This document shows, piece after piece, positions 25,519 through 34,600 of a stretch of 64,000 bases of DNA; position 1 is the first letter of the stretch; the number at the start of each line of letters is the position of its first letter. The DNA is from Paraburkholderia largidicola (GTDB lineage: Bacteria; Pseudomonadota; Gammaproteobacteria; Burkholderiales; Burkholderiaceae). The notes under the pieces were generated by a model that was given only the letters and a program-made list of their open reading frames with translations, was not told the origin of the DNA and made no database searches. The translations under genes were made by a program, and so were the position numbers. The stretch lies in the NCBI RefSeq assembly GCF_013426895.1, contig NZ_AP023174.1, forward strand, positions 3,695,947 through 3,759,946, in the 5' to 3' direction.

Positions 25519-27486
25519 TCAGTTCGCGGTGCCCTGCCGTAGCGCACGCAAGAGAAAGCGCGCGGGATCGAGCGCTTCGGCGAGATCCCGTTCGATGGGC
25601 CACGGCTCGCCCTCGATCTGCGAAGCGATCAGTTCCGCGCCCAGCGACGCCCATACGAGTCCGCGCGAGCCAAACGCGAATGCGCCATATAGCCCTTGCG
25701 CGCGAGGCAGATCCAGTGGCCACGCGCCGCGCAGCTTGTCTGCTTCATGAGTCGCGGCGGCTTCGTCGGCGAAGGCGCCGATCATCGGCAAACGGTCACT
25801 CGTCACGCAGCGAAACGCGACGCGCCCTGCCAGCGACGAAGGGACGTGCATATCGGTTGCATCGCGCATGTCGGGCAGCATCTGTGCAACGCGCTCGATG
25901 TTCTCGGTGTGCGCGTCATCGCGTATTTGCGTGTCGGGATCGTCGATGTCATAGGTTGCGCCCGTCAGCGTGGTGCCATCGGGCAGCGGCACCGCGTACC
26001 CTTCGCCGATCACGGGGACCCGCAACGCGTGCGTCGCATCGCTGGGCAGCAGCGTCAATTGACCTCGCACACTGCGCGTCGGCGCGTGGCGCAAGCCGGC
26101 GATGCGCGCCGCTTCATGCGCGTTCGCAAAGATAACGACAGGCGCGGCGGCGATCGCGGCGCCGTTTGCATCGAAGACAATCCATTGATTTTCAACACGT
26201 TCGACGCGCGAGGCCTCGAGATTGAAGCGGCGTTCGAGCAACCCGCCCGCCGCCTCGCATTGCGCCGCGCAGAGCGACGCCGGATCGATCCAGCCGCCAT
26301 GCGGAAAGAACCAGCCGCCTCTCTCGACGCGCATGTCGGCGAGACGCTGCGCTTCTTCGCGGGACACGGGCGTCACGTAATCCCGTGGATAAGCAAACGA
26401 CGCAAATGTCTGCGCCAATGCCGAGGCTTCGTCTTCATCCGCGGCGATCTGCAGCAGACCTTCGGGGCCACGCAACGGACGATAACCACGCCCCTCGAGC
26501 GCAGACCATTGCCGCAACGCATAGAGAAAGCCCGCGCGCGTGATGCGCGAACCGACGCTGTCGTCGCGTGACATCATCGGATGAAACACGCCAGCGGGAT
26601 TGCCCGACGCATCGCGCGCGACGCCCGCATGCCGTTCAAGCGACGTGACGCGCCAGCCGCGCGCCGTGAGTCGTTCGATCGCTGCGCATCCCGCGAGCCC
26701 GGTGCCGATCACGATGGCATGCCGTTCGTCGACGACAAGAGGAAGCGGCGGCTCGTGACGTCGCACGCGATAGCGCGGCGCAAAGCGTCCGACCAGCATC
26801 GCGCGCTTCCATCCGAAGCCGTCCACCTTCCGGTACTCGAAGCCCGCTTGCTGTAAGCCGCGTTTTACGTCGCCGGCGCTGGTGTAAGTGGCGAAGGTCG
26901 CGTCGTCGCCGGCGAGGCGTGCGAGCGCCTTGAAGATGGCGGGCGTCCACAGTTCCGGATTCTTCGCGGGAGAGAAACCGTCCAGATAGAAGGCGTCGGC
27001 GCGTAGCCACAGCGAATGCAACGTCTGAGCCGCATCGCCGAACACGAGCGTGAGCGTGACGCGTCCTTCCTCGAACTCGAGGCGATGCGTGCCAGGCACC
27101 AGCGTCGGCCATGCATCGGCGAGCCGTTGCACAAGCGGTGCGATCGATGCGTCCGCAACGGCCGTGGTGCTCGCTGCCAGCAGATCGTCGCGCGAGAACG
27201 GATGTTTTTCCGTCGATACGAAATGCAAGCGCTCGCAACGATCCGGGTCTGCGCGCCATGCGGCCCACGTCACAAGAAAGTTGATGCCCATGCCGAAGCC
27301 CGTTTCCAGCACCGTGAATACGCGCCGCTTTTGCCAGCGCGACGGCAACGCATTGCCTTTCAGAAAGACATATTCAGCCTGCGCCAGTGCGCCGACGGCG
27401 CTGTGATAGACGTCGTCATGGCTTGGCGAATACGGCGTGCCGTTGTCGCGAAACGCGAGGATGGCGGGAACGAGCGGGTCGGTCAT
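25519..27486 (-). CDS. mnmC: Bifunctional tRNA mnm5s2U biosynthesis protein MnmC
   Basis: A 655-residue two-domain enzyme for the wobble uridine of several tRNAs. The N-terminal half (about 1-240) is an S-adenosylmethionine methyltransferase (TVLETGFGMGINFLVTW, then the NPELWTPAIFKAL block). The C-terminal half is an FAD oxidase with the dinucleotide motif VIGTGLAGCAAIERL near residue 264. It removes the carboxymethyl group of cmnm5U and methylates the product. It acts after MnmE/MnmG, and mnmE is also in this window (58789-60189). Start ATG 27486 gives the family N-terminus MTDPLVPAILAF. Confidence 0.95.
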   Translation of the reverse strand: MTDPLVPAILAFRDNGTPYSPSHDDVYHSAVGALAQAEYVFLKGNALPSRWQKRRVFTVLETGFGMGINFLVTWAAWRADPDRCERLHFVSTEKHPFSRDDLLAASTTAVADASIAPLVQRLADAWPTLVPGTHRLEFEEGRVTLTLVFGDAAQTLHSLWLRADAFYLDGFSPAKNPELWTPAIFKALARLAGDDATFATYTSAGDVKRGLQQAGFEYRKVDGFGWKRAMLVGRFAPRYRVRRHEPPLPLVVDERHAIVIGTGLAGCAAIERLTARGWRVTSLERHAGVARDASGNPAGVFHPMMSRDDSVGSRITRAGFLYALRQWSALEGRGYRPLRGPEGLLQIAADEDEASALAQTFASFAYPRDYVTPVSREEAQRLADMRVERGGWFFPHGGWIDPASLCAAQCEAAGGLLERRFNLEASRVERVENQWIVFDANGAAIAAAPVVIFANAHEAARIAGLRHAPTRSVRGQLTLLPSDATHALRVPVIGEGYAVPLPDGTTLTGATYDIDDPDTQIRDDAHTENIERVAQMLPDMRDATDMHVPSSLAGRVAFRCVTSDRLPMIGAFADEAAATHEADKLRGAWPLDLPRAQGLYGAFAFGSRGLVWASLGAELIASQIEGEPWPIERDLAEALDPARFLLRALRQGTAN

Positions 27487-27954
27487 GCGCGATGAAATGC
27501 GGTGCAAGGAAGAGAACGGGACGACGGCAAGGCACTGACTGGAAGCACGAATTCACAGCCGATACGCCACGCGGACACCCGTCACAGCCCGTCCAGACGG
27601 CGTCCGCAGCCTGTCGGAGAGGGGGCGAACGTTGGCAAAAACCAACGCTGACGGGGCTTTGGACGACTCGGATAGCATCTATTCGATGGTCTGCATGCCA
27701 AAAATGCTGTTTTCCATGCTGTATCAGGCGTTGCAGCGTGTAATTCTTCGAAACCCTTATCCAGATTGGGTTTGCGCTGCGCTATCATAGCAAGCGCCGC
27801 GAGGGAAGCGGCAGCACGGTGCTCCACGCGGTGCCAGGCGCGCTGCGGGAGTCGGGGGTATTCCCGAGCCGTCGCTGCTCGACGGCGCGGCGCGCGCACG
27901 TATAATCGGCGCGTTCGCGCTGTTCGTGTCAACCTAAACCAGAAAGGAACCTTA
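27487..27954. other. Intergenic region between mnmC and hupB
   Basis: No gene seen. The right end carries the hupB promoter (27878-27906) and an AGAAAGGAA ribosome site. The rest shows no motif I can name. Confidence 0.5.
27878..27906 (+). promoter_or_regulatory. Promoter of hupB
   Basis: A perfect -10 box TATAAT at 27901-27906 has a weak -35 CTCGAC at 27878-27883, 17 bp apart. It would give a leader of about 40-45 nt before the HU start. Confidence 0.65.
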
Positions 27955-28233
27955 ATGAACAAACAGGAACTGATCGACGCCGTCGCAGGTCAGACGGGCG
28001 CCAGCAAGGCTCAAACCGGCGAGACGCTGGACACGCTGCTTGAAGTCATCAAGAAGGCAGTGGCGAAGGGTGATGCAGTCCAGTTGATCGGCTTCGGCAG
28101 CTTCGGTTCGGGCAAGCGCGCAGCACGTACGGGCCGCAACCCGAAGACGGGCGAAACCATCAAGATTCCGGCCGCAAAGACCGTTAAGTTCACGGCTGGC
28201 AAGGCGTTCAAGGACGCAGTCAACAAGCGCTAA
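27955..28233 (+). CDS. hupB: Nucleoid protein HU
   Basis: A 92-residue HU-family histone-like protein that binds and bends DNA as a dimer. The N-terminus is [11 protein letters not shown], and the arm motif [21 protein letters not shown] carries the DNA-intercalating region. The end is [17 protein letters not shown]. It starts at ATG 27955 with AGAAAGGAA in front. A consensus promoter and a strong terminator bracket it as a single-gene transcript. Confidence 0.97.
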   Translation: MNKQELIDAVAGQTGASKAQTGETLDTLLEVIKKAVAKGDAVQLIGFGSFGSGKRAARTGRNPKTGETIKIPAAKTVKFTAGKAFKDAVNKR

Positions 28234-28257
28234 GCATCAGCGCCTGAGTTGTTGACA

Positions 28258-28281
28258 CCCGCCATTGGCGGGTTTTTTTTT
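28258..28281 (+). terminator. Rho-independent terminator of hupB
   Basis: Arms CCCGCC (28258-28263) and GGCGGG (28267-28272) with a 3-nt loop, followed by nine T's. Confidence 0.9.
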
Positions 28282-28323
28282 CGTCTGCGTTTTCGATGAC
28301 GGCGTTACGTCAATCCATCACGT

Positions 28324-29604
28324 TCAATGATGGTGATGATGATGGCCGTCGTCATCGTGCCCGTGATGATGGTGATGGTCGTGGCCATGATCGTGGTCGT
28401 GATCATCGTCGTCGAGATCCCACGCGGGGAACGGATCGGCCAGTGCGCGCCAGCCGTCTTCACCCAATGCGTACTCGTCGTCGGTCAAGAGACACGCATC
28501 GAACTTCGCGCGCCATTGCGCCGGATCGATGTCGACGCCGATCAGTACCAGCTCCTGGCGACGGTCGCCGATCGTGAAGTCATCGGCATCGCCGTACCAG
28601 TCCGCGGCGATTTCTTCCAGCAGCTCGGCATCGCCTTCGGGCCATTCGCTGCGATCCTGCGCGGCCCACCATGTTCCCGCTGGCGCCGGCCGGCAAGCAC
28701 CGCCCGCTTGCGATAGCGAACCGCCAATCTCGTTGCGCGTCGCGAGCCAGAAGAAGCCTTTGCCGCGCAATACGCCCTTCCACTCTTCATGCAGCAGCGC
28801 CCACAGCCGTTCAGGATGAAACGGCCGCCGCGCGCGATAGACGAGATGCCCGACACCCCGGCCGTCGCTGTCGCTTTCATGGCTCGAAGGATCGTGCAGC
28901 AACTCGAGCCAGCCGGCCGCGTTCGATGTCGCGTCGTAATCGAAGCGCGCCGTGCCGATCACTTCCTCGAACGGTGCATTGCCATAACTGCTCACGATCT
29001 GCGCGGCACGCGGATTGAGCGCGGCGAGTATCGCCTGCAGATGCGCGAGATCGTCTGCGGAAACGAGGTCTGCTTTGTTGATGACGAACACATCGCAGAA
29101 CTCGACCTGTTCGATCAGCACTTCGACGATCGTGCGATCGTCCTCTTCGTGAGCGGCAATGCCCCGCTCGGATAGCGCATCGGCCGACGCGTAGTCGCGC
29201 GGAAAGCCCGCTGCATCGATCACGGTAACAGCCGTATCGACACGCACGAGCGCAGCAAGCGATTCGTCTTCGATGATCGACTCGACGAGGCTCATCGGCT
29301 CATCGATAGCGGCCGCCTCGATGACGATCGCATCGAAGCGGTTCGCCGACGCCAGTTCGGCCAACTGTTCGAGCAGGTCTTCACTGGCCTGCGCGCAGAG
29401 ACATCCGTTCGGCAATTCAACCTGCGAGGCAGGCGACGACGCAGGCGCCGCATTGTCGATATCGAGGCGCACGGCGGCGAGATCGGTGACGATCGCGGCA
29501 ACACGCGGGCCAGTGCGGTTCGACAGAAGCTGATCGACGAGCGCGGTCTTGCCCGCGCCCACGAAACCGGAGATCACGGTGACGGGCAAAAGCGGCTGGT
29601 TCAT
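28324..29604 (-). CDS. COG0523/CobW-family GTPase, putative metallochaperone with His-rich tail
   Basis: A 426-residue G3E GTPase of the CobW/ZigA group, which delivers metal ions (often zinc) to client proteins. The P-loop is GFVGAGKT (13-20). VEFCDVFVINKADLV holds the NKAD guanine motif. The family CxCC metal motif is incomplete: residues 68-71 read CLCA, so one cysteine is missing. The C-terminal 30 residues are almost only His and Asp with a few Gly, a probable metal store. A C-terminal CobW_C domain lies before it. It converges on hupB. Start ATG 29604. Confidence 0.9.
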   Translation of the reverse strand: MNQPLLPVTVISGFVGAGKTALVDQLLSNRTGPRVAAIVTDLAAVRLDIDNAAPASSPASQVELPNGCLCAQASEDLLEQLAELASANRFDAIVIEAAAIDEPMSLVESIIEDESLAALVRVDTAVTVIDAAGFPRDYASADALSERGIAAHEEDDRTIVEVLIEQVEFCDVFVINKADLVSADDLAHLQAILAALNPRAAQIVSSYGNAPFEEVIGTARFDYDATSNAAGWLELLHDPSSHESDSDGRGVGHLVYRARRPFHPERLWALLHEEWKGVLRGKGFFWLATRNEIGGSLSQAGGACRPAPAGTWWAAQDRSEWPEGDAELLEEIAADWYGDADDFTIGDRRQELVLIGVDIDPAQWRAKFDACLLTDDEYALGEDGWRALADPFPAWDLDDDDHDHDHGHDHHHHHGHDDDGHHHHHH

Positions 29605-29766
29605 CGCGGTACGGAAAACTTGAAGGTGAATGACGCATGTGCCGGCGGAGGTTCAAATGGACCCGGACTGGCAGCAGCACGAAGCCGCATTGTGCATCAA
29701 CTGGAGCGAGGCGACGCCTTCACTGAAGTGCAGTCACTGTGGAACTGGATAAGCGGCGCTGCCCAA

Positions 29767-30210
29767 TTATTTGGCAGGCATCAGATTCCACTTACGAAGA
29801 ATGGCCACGATTTGCCGCGCGTACTCGTCGCGCAGCGACGGCGTCTCCGAGTGATAGGCGCCGACGGCCGCCCACGTGTTGCCGTACTTGTTCATCTTCT
29901 GGCGTAGATGCCAGGCGGCGATGTACACGTTCTTGCACGGCTCCATCAGCGTGCCCTGCGAGATGCCGTATTGCGCGAGCACGGGCAGATGCACGGAGTT
30001 GATCTGCATGACGCCGTAGTCGGTCGAACCGTTGGCGTTCTTGTGCACGGCCGCGGGACGGTTATGCGATTCCTGCCAGGCAATGGCCCGCAGAATCAAC
30101 GGGTTGACCTTCTGATAGCCAGCCGCTTCGTCGAAACAGTCGGCGCGTGCTGAACCGGCGCTGATTAGCGCGGCCAAACCAACGGCGACAGTGACGGCGA
30201 TTGGCTTCAT
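29767..30210 (-). CDS. Small lytic transglycosylase (IagB-like)
   Basis: A 147-residue exported muramidase. A signal peptide (1-23, ending ARA before DCFDEAA) is followed by an SLT fold. The catalytic Glu47 sits in AIAWQESHNRP, then TDYGVMQINSVHLP and NVYIAAWHLRQK. It cleaves peptidoglycan without water. IagB-type enzymes usually open the wall for secretion machines or pili. It lies directly upstream of, and divergent from, the type II secretion operon, so a role in its assembly is plausible but unproven. Confidence 0.88.
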   Translation of the reverse strand: MKPIAVTVAVGLAALISAGSARADCFDEAAGYQKVNPLILRAIAWQESHNRPAAVHKNANGSTDYGVMQINSVHLPVLAQYGISQGTLMEPCKNVYIAAWHLRQKMNKYGNTWAAVGAYHSETPSLRDEYARQIVAILRKWNLMPAK

Positions 30211-30723
30211 CGGTCAAGATGACGAACTATGTTCGATTCCTAGGCAAGAGACGGTAAAGACGACTTGACACCTATATCCGGCGGGCGCGAACTCGGGAAA
30301 ACCCGTTACCTTCGGGATACTCCAACCATCATTCCGCCCGTATCATACCGGCTGGACATGACGCGTTAAAGTTGGCCAGCCGACATAAGCGAGTAACTTG
30401 CGGCCAAAGGCGGGCAGAAATACGCACCGGTCCGGAACGCAAAACTTTCAAGAACGTAACAGATTGCGCAATCCGCGCGGCGTTGGATCGCAAACGTTAG
30501 AGGAATCGTACGGAACTCCCCGGTTCTGTGACATTTCCGACATGAAAAGCTGTTACTGTTCGTTGTTTTTGATTACAGGGAGGCAAGGCATCCTTGGCAC
30601 TGGCTGCCACGGAAGCGTTTTGCCGGACTGGGGACGACCAGGTGTCGGCCGGTCGTCCACTGTGCATGACCGTCGGCGGATCACAACGTCGGCTTCGAAA
30701 CCACATCCATGAGAAGAAATCGT
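30211..30723. other. Divergent promoter region between the transglycosylase gene and gspD
   Basis: This 513-bp spacer must hold the promoters for both directions, including that of the 12-kb gsp operon. I see TTGACA-like and TGACAT-like hexamers (near 30265 and 30530) but no certain -10 boxes, and no gene. Confidence 0.5.
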
Positions 30724-33081
30724 ATGGCATTGCGTCGCGTCGCGACAGCGTTGCTGGTCGCTGGCATGATCACCGCGCAGATCGCCCACGCTCAGGTGAC
30801 GCTCAACTTCGTCAACGCCGACATCGATCAGGTGGCGAGGGCGATCGGCGCGGCGACGGGTAAAACGATCATCGTCGACCCGCGCGTGAAAGGGCAATTG
30901 AACCTGGTGTCCGAGAATCCCGTTCCGGAAGACCAGGCGCTGAAGACCTTGCAGTCCGCCTTGAGAATGCAGGGCTTTTCGCTGGTGCAGGACCATGGCG
31001 TCCTGAAGGTCGTGCCCGAAGCCGATGCGAAACTGCAAGGCGTGCCGACCTATGTCGGCAACGCGCCCGCGGCGCGCGGCGATCAGGTGATCACGCAGGT
31101 ATTCCAGCTGCGGAACGAGTCGGCCAACAACCTCTTGCCCGTATTGCGTCCGCTGATCTCGCCGAACAATACAGTCGCGGCCTATCCGTCGAACAACACG
31201 ATCGTCGTTACCGACTACGCGGATAACGTGCGGCGTATCGCGCAGATCATCCAGGGCATCGACACGGCAGCGGGCCAGCAGGTGCAGGTCGTGCCGTTGA
31301 AGAACGCGAATGCGATCGACGTCGCGCAACAGATGTCGAAGATGCTCGACCCCGGCTCGATCGGCAACACCGATGCGACCTTGAAGGTTTCCGTCCAGGC
31401 CGACCCGCGCACCAACTCGCTGCTGCTGCGTGCGTCGAACGCGGGGCGTCTCGCGGCGGCGAAGTCGCTCGCGAAGCAGCTGGATGCGGCAACCGCCCAG
31501 CCCGGCAACATGCACGTCGTGTCGCTGCGCAACGCGGACGCCGTGCGTCTCGCGAAAACGCTGCGCGGCATGCTCGGCAAGGGCGGCGGCGGTGGCAACG
31601 ATTCTTCGTCGTCGGGCGGCAACAATGCGGCGAATTCGTTCAACCAGAACAATTCGCCCTCGTCGACGGGCAGCTCGGGCACGCCGCCTCTGCCGTCGGG
31701 ATCGATGGGCGGTTCGTCGGGGTCGTCGCTGGGAAGCAATCCGCTGGGCGCCGGTGGCGCCGGCGGTGGCTATGGCGGTCAGGGCGGCAACAACTCGGAC
31801 TTTCTCGGCGAGAAGGAAGGCAGCGGCGGCGACGACAATCAGCCTGGCGGCATGATCCAGGCCGACGCGTCGACGAATTCACTGATCATCACCGCGTCCG
31901 ATCCCGTCTACCGCAATCTGCGCACGGTGATCGACCAGCTCGACGTGCGCCGCCCGCAGGTCTACATCGAAGCGCTGATCGTCGAGCTGAACTCGAACAC
32001 GAACGCGAACCTGGGTATCCAGTGGCAGATCGGCAGCGGCAACCTGCTCGCGGGTACCAACCTTGCCACGGGCGGCGGCAACAGCATCGTCAACCTGACG
32101 GCGGCAGCAGCAGCCAATGCCACCACGGGTGGCCTGGCTTCCGCGCTTGCCGCGCAGAATCTCCAGCAGGGTCTGAATGTAGGCTGGTTGCACAACCTCT
32201 TCGGTGTGCAGGGGCTCGGCGCGTTGCTGCAGGCGCTGTCGCAGACGAGCGACGCCAACGTGCTGTCCACGCCTAACCTGATCACGCTCGACAATCAGGA
32301 AGCGAAGATCGTCGTGGGTACCAACGTGCCGATCCAGACGGGCTCGTATTCGAACCTCACGAGCAGCACGGCGACCAACGCGTTCAACACGTTCGACCGT
32401 ATCGACGTCGGTCTGACGCTGCACATCAAGCCGCAGATCACCGAAGGCGGCATCCTGAAACTGCAGCTGTATACGGAAGACTCGGCGATCGTGGCAGGCA
32501 CCACCAATGTGGCGACCAATCCCGCTGGGCCCGAGTTCACGAAGCGCTCGATCCAGTCGACCGTGCTTGCCGACAACGGCGAGATCATCGTGCTGGGCGG
32601 CCTGATGCAGGACAATTATCAGGTCAATAACAGCAAGGTGCCGCTGCTTGGCGACATCCCGTGGATCGGCCAGTTGTTCCGCTCGGAAAACAAGATTCGC
32701 GCGAAGACCAACCTGCTGGTCTTCCTGCGTCCGGTGATCATCAACGACCGCGACACGGCGCAAGCGGTGACGGCGAACCGCTACGATTACATCCAGGGCG
32801 TGACGGGCGCATACAAGTCCGATAACAACCTGATCAAGGACAAGGACGATCCCGTCGTGCCGCCGATGCCGGTTGGCCCGAGCCAGGGCGGATCGACGTT
32901 GAACCTGTTCGATCTCGACGCGATGCGGCGTCAACAGGCGCTTGGCGTGCCCGTCCCGGCCCCCGCGTACGTTCCGCCGCAGCAACCTCAACCGCAAATG
33001 CAACCGCAGATGCAGGCCCAGCCGCCCGTACAAACGGTCCCGGCGCAACCGGCCACGAGCGCGCCGAAGGTGCAGCCGTGA
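30724..33081 (+). CDS. gspD: Type II secretion secretin GspD
   Basis: The outer-membrane secretin channel of the type II secretion system, about 785 residues. A signal peptide ends near AHA before QVTLNFVNADI. N0 and N1-N3 domains run to about 400. They are interrupted by a roughly 90-residue Gly/Ser/Asn-rich linker between N2 and N3. The secretin core contains VLSTPNLITLDNQEAKIVVG and VPLLGDIPWIGQLFRS. The C-terminal tail is Pro/Gln-rich, without a clear pilotin S-domain. ATG 30724 is preferred because AGAAG precedes it; an ATG five codons earlier is possible. gspE overlaps its stop. Confidence 0.95.
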   Translation: MALRRVATALLVAGMITAQIAHAQVTLNFVNADIDQVARAIGAATGKTIIVDPRVKGQLNLVSENPVPEDQALKTLQSALRMQGFSLVQDHGVLKVVPEADAKLQGVPTYVGNAPAARGDQVITQVFQLRNESANNLLPVLRPLISPNNTVAAYPSNNTIVVTDYADNVRRIAQIIQGIDTAAGQQVQVVPLKNANAIDVAQQMSKMLDPGSIGNTDATLKVSVQADPRTNSLLLRASNAGRLAAAKSLAKQLDAATAQPGNMHVVSLRNADAVRLAKTLRGMLGKGGGGGNDSSSSGGNNAANSFNQNNSPSSTGSSGTPPLPSGSMGGSSGSSLGSNPLGAGGAGGGYGGQGGNNSDFLGEKEGSGGDDNQPGGMIQADASTNSLIITASDPVYRNLRTVIDQLDVRRPQVYIEALIVELNSNTNANLGIQWQIGSGNLLAGTNLATGGGNSIVNLTAAAAANATTGGLASALAAQNLQQGLNVGWLHNLFGVQGLGALLQALSQTSDANVLSTPNLITLDNQEAKIVVGTNVPIQTGSYSNLTSSTATNAFNTFDRIDVGLTLHIKPQITEGGILKLQLYTEDSAIVAGTTNVATNPAGPEFTKRSIQSTVLADNGEIIVLGGLMQDNYQVNNSKVPLLGDIPWIGQLFRSENKIRAKTNLLVFLRPVIINDRDTAQAVTANRYDYIQGVTGAYKSDNNLIKDKDDPVVPPMPVGPSQGGSTLNLFDLDAMRRQQALGVPVPAPAYVPPQQPQPQMQPQMQAQPPVQTVPAQPATSAPKVQP

Positions 33082-34595
33082 GCACGCCGCATGTGCCCGG
33101 CAGCGCGCCGCTCGATTCAGCGGCCACGGGCGGAACGCATCGCGAGCCGCCCTCTGCGCTAGCCGCGCGACTCGTGCCGTATGGCTTCGCGAGAAGCGGC
33201 CAGATTCTGGTCGCGCATCAACACGCCGATTCGATGGAAGTCTGGATCAGCGAACGCACGACCCAGGCCGCGCTCGCAGAAGTCGCGCGCAATTTTGGCG
33301 CGGTGTCGGTTGTGCGGCTCGAAGCGGATGAGCTCTCGCAGGCGATCAATCAGGCCTATTCGCGCCAGGACGGCAGCGCTGCGCAGGTGGTTGGTGAAGT
33401 GGAAGGCGAAGTCGATCTGTCGCGTCTGATGCAGGACATTCCCGAAGTGGAAGACCTGCTGGAATCCGAAGACGACGCGCCGATCATCCGCATGATCAAC
33501 GCGCTGCTTACGCAAGCTGCGCGCGAACAGGCATCGGATATTCACATCGAGCCATTCGAGAATGCCTCCGTGGTGCGCTTTCGCGTCGACGGTACGCTGC
33601 GCGACGTGGTGCGTCCGAAGAAAGCGCTGCACGGCGCACTGATTTCCCGGATCAAGATCATGGCGCAGCTCGACATCGCCGAGAAGCGTCTGCCGCAGGA
33701 TGGCCGCATTACGTTGCGTGTCGGTGGAAGACCTGTCGACGTGCGTGTCTCGACCTTGCCGACAGGCCACGGCGAACGCGCCGTGCTGCGTCTGCTCGAA
33801 AAAGACGCACAGCGTTTGAACCTCGAAGCGCTCGGCATGGCGTCCGATACGCTCGGCCAGTTCGACAAGCTGATTTCGCGTCCACACGGCATCGTGCTCG
33901 TCACGGGCCCGACGGGCTCGGGCAAGACGACCACGCTGTATGCGTCGATGTCGCGGCTCGAAACGGCGACGACGAACATCATGACCGTCGAAGACCCGAT
34001 CGAATACGACCTTTCCGGCATTGGCCAGACGCAGGTCAACGAGCGGATCGGCATGACGTTCGCCCGCGCGTTGCGGTCCATTCTGCGTCAGGACCCCGAC
34101 GTCATCATGATCGGTGAAATCCGCGATCTCGAAACGGCGCAGATCGCCGTGCAGGCGTCGCTGACGGGCCACCTCGTGCTCGCCACATTGCACACCAACG
34201 ACGCCGCCTCCGCCGTCACGCGTCTTACCGACATGGGCGTCGAGCCGTATCTGCTCGCGTCATCGCTGCTTGGCGTGCTGGCGCAGCGTCTCGTGCGGCG
34301 TCTGTGTCCCGTGTGCAAGGTCGAGCGCGAAGAAGCAGACGGGCGCAAGCTCTGGCATCCCGTCGGCTGCGACAAGTGCGGACATTCCGGCTATGCGGGA
34401 CGGCGCGGCGTGTACGAACTGTTGAACGTCGACGAATCGATCCGCTCGCTGATTCACCGCAACGCCTCCGACGCCGAGATTCTCGAAACCGGCCGCAAGC
34501 AAGGCATGCGCACGTTGCGCGAGGACGGCGACCGCTGGCTCGCATCGGGCCTGACGTCGCTCGAAGAAGTGATACGCGTGACGGGCGGGGTCTAA
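33078..34595 (+). CDS. gspE: Type II secretion ATPase GspE
   Basis: A 505-residue cytoplasmic hexameric ATPase that powers pseudopilus growth. An N-terminal domain (1-130) contacts GspL. The core has Walker A GPTGSGKT at about 275, the Asp box, Walker B (DPDVIMIGEIRD) and the His box. A tetracysteine zinc motif (CPVCKVE then GCDKCGHSG) lies near 410-435. The GTG start at 33078 overlaps the gspD stop by four bases, so translation is coupled. Confidence 0.96.
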   Translation: MSTPHVPGSAPLDSAATGGTHREPPSALAARLVPYGFARSGQILVAHQHADSMEVWISERTTQAALAEVARNFGAVSVVRLEADELSQAINQAYSRQDGSAAQVVGEVEGEVDLSRLMQDIPEVEDLLESEDDAPIIRMINALLTQAAREQASDIHIEPFENASVVRFRVDGTLRDVVRPKKALHGALISRIKIMAQLDIAEKRLPQDGRITLRVGGRPVDVRVSTLPTGHGERAVLRLLEKDAQRLNLEALGMASDTLGQFDKLISRPHGIVLVTGPTGSGKTTTLYASMSRLETATTNIMTVEDPIEYDLSGIGQTQVNERIGMTFARALRSILRQDPDVIMIGEIRDLETAQIAVQASLTGHLVLATLHTNDAASAVTRLTDMGVEPYLLASSLLGVLAQRLVRRLCPVCKVEREEADGRKLWHPVGCDKCGHSGYAGRRGVYELLNVDESIRSLIHRNASDAEILETGRKQGMRTLREDGDRWLASGLTSLEEVIRVTGGV

Positions 34596-34600
34596 AGCGC

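Noticed and set aside
28324..28412. Low-complexity CAT/CAC-rich tract that looked like a simple-sequence repeat
   Set aside because: It encodes the His/Asp tail of the COG0523 GTPase in frame, so it is explained by the protein.
31575..31855. Gly/Ser/Asn-rich stretch in gspD as a possible insertion
   Set aside because: Burkholderia-type GspD proteins commonly have such a linker between N domains; the frame is intact.
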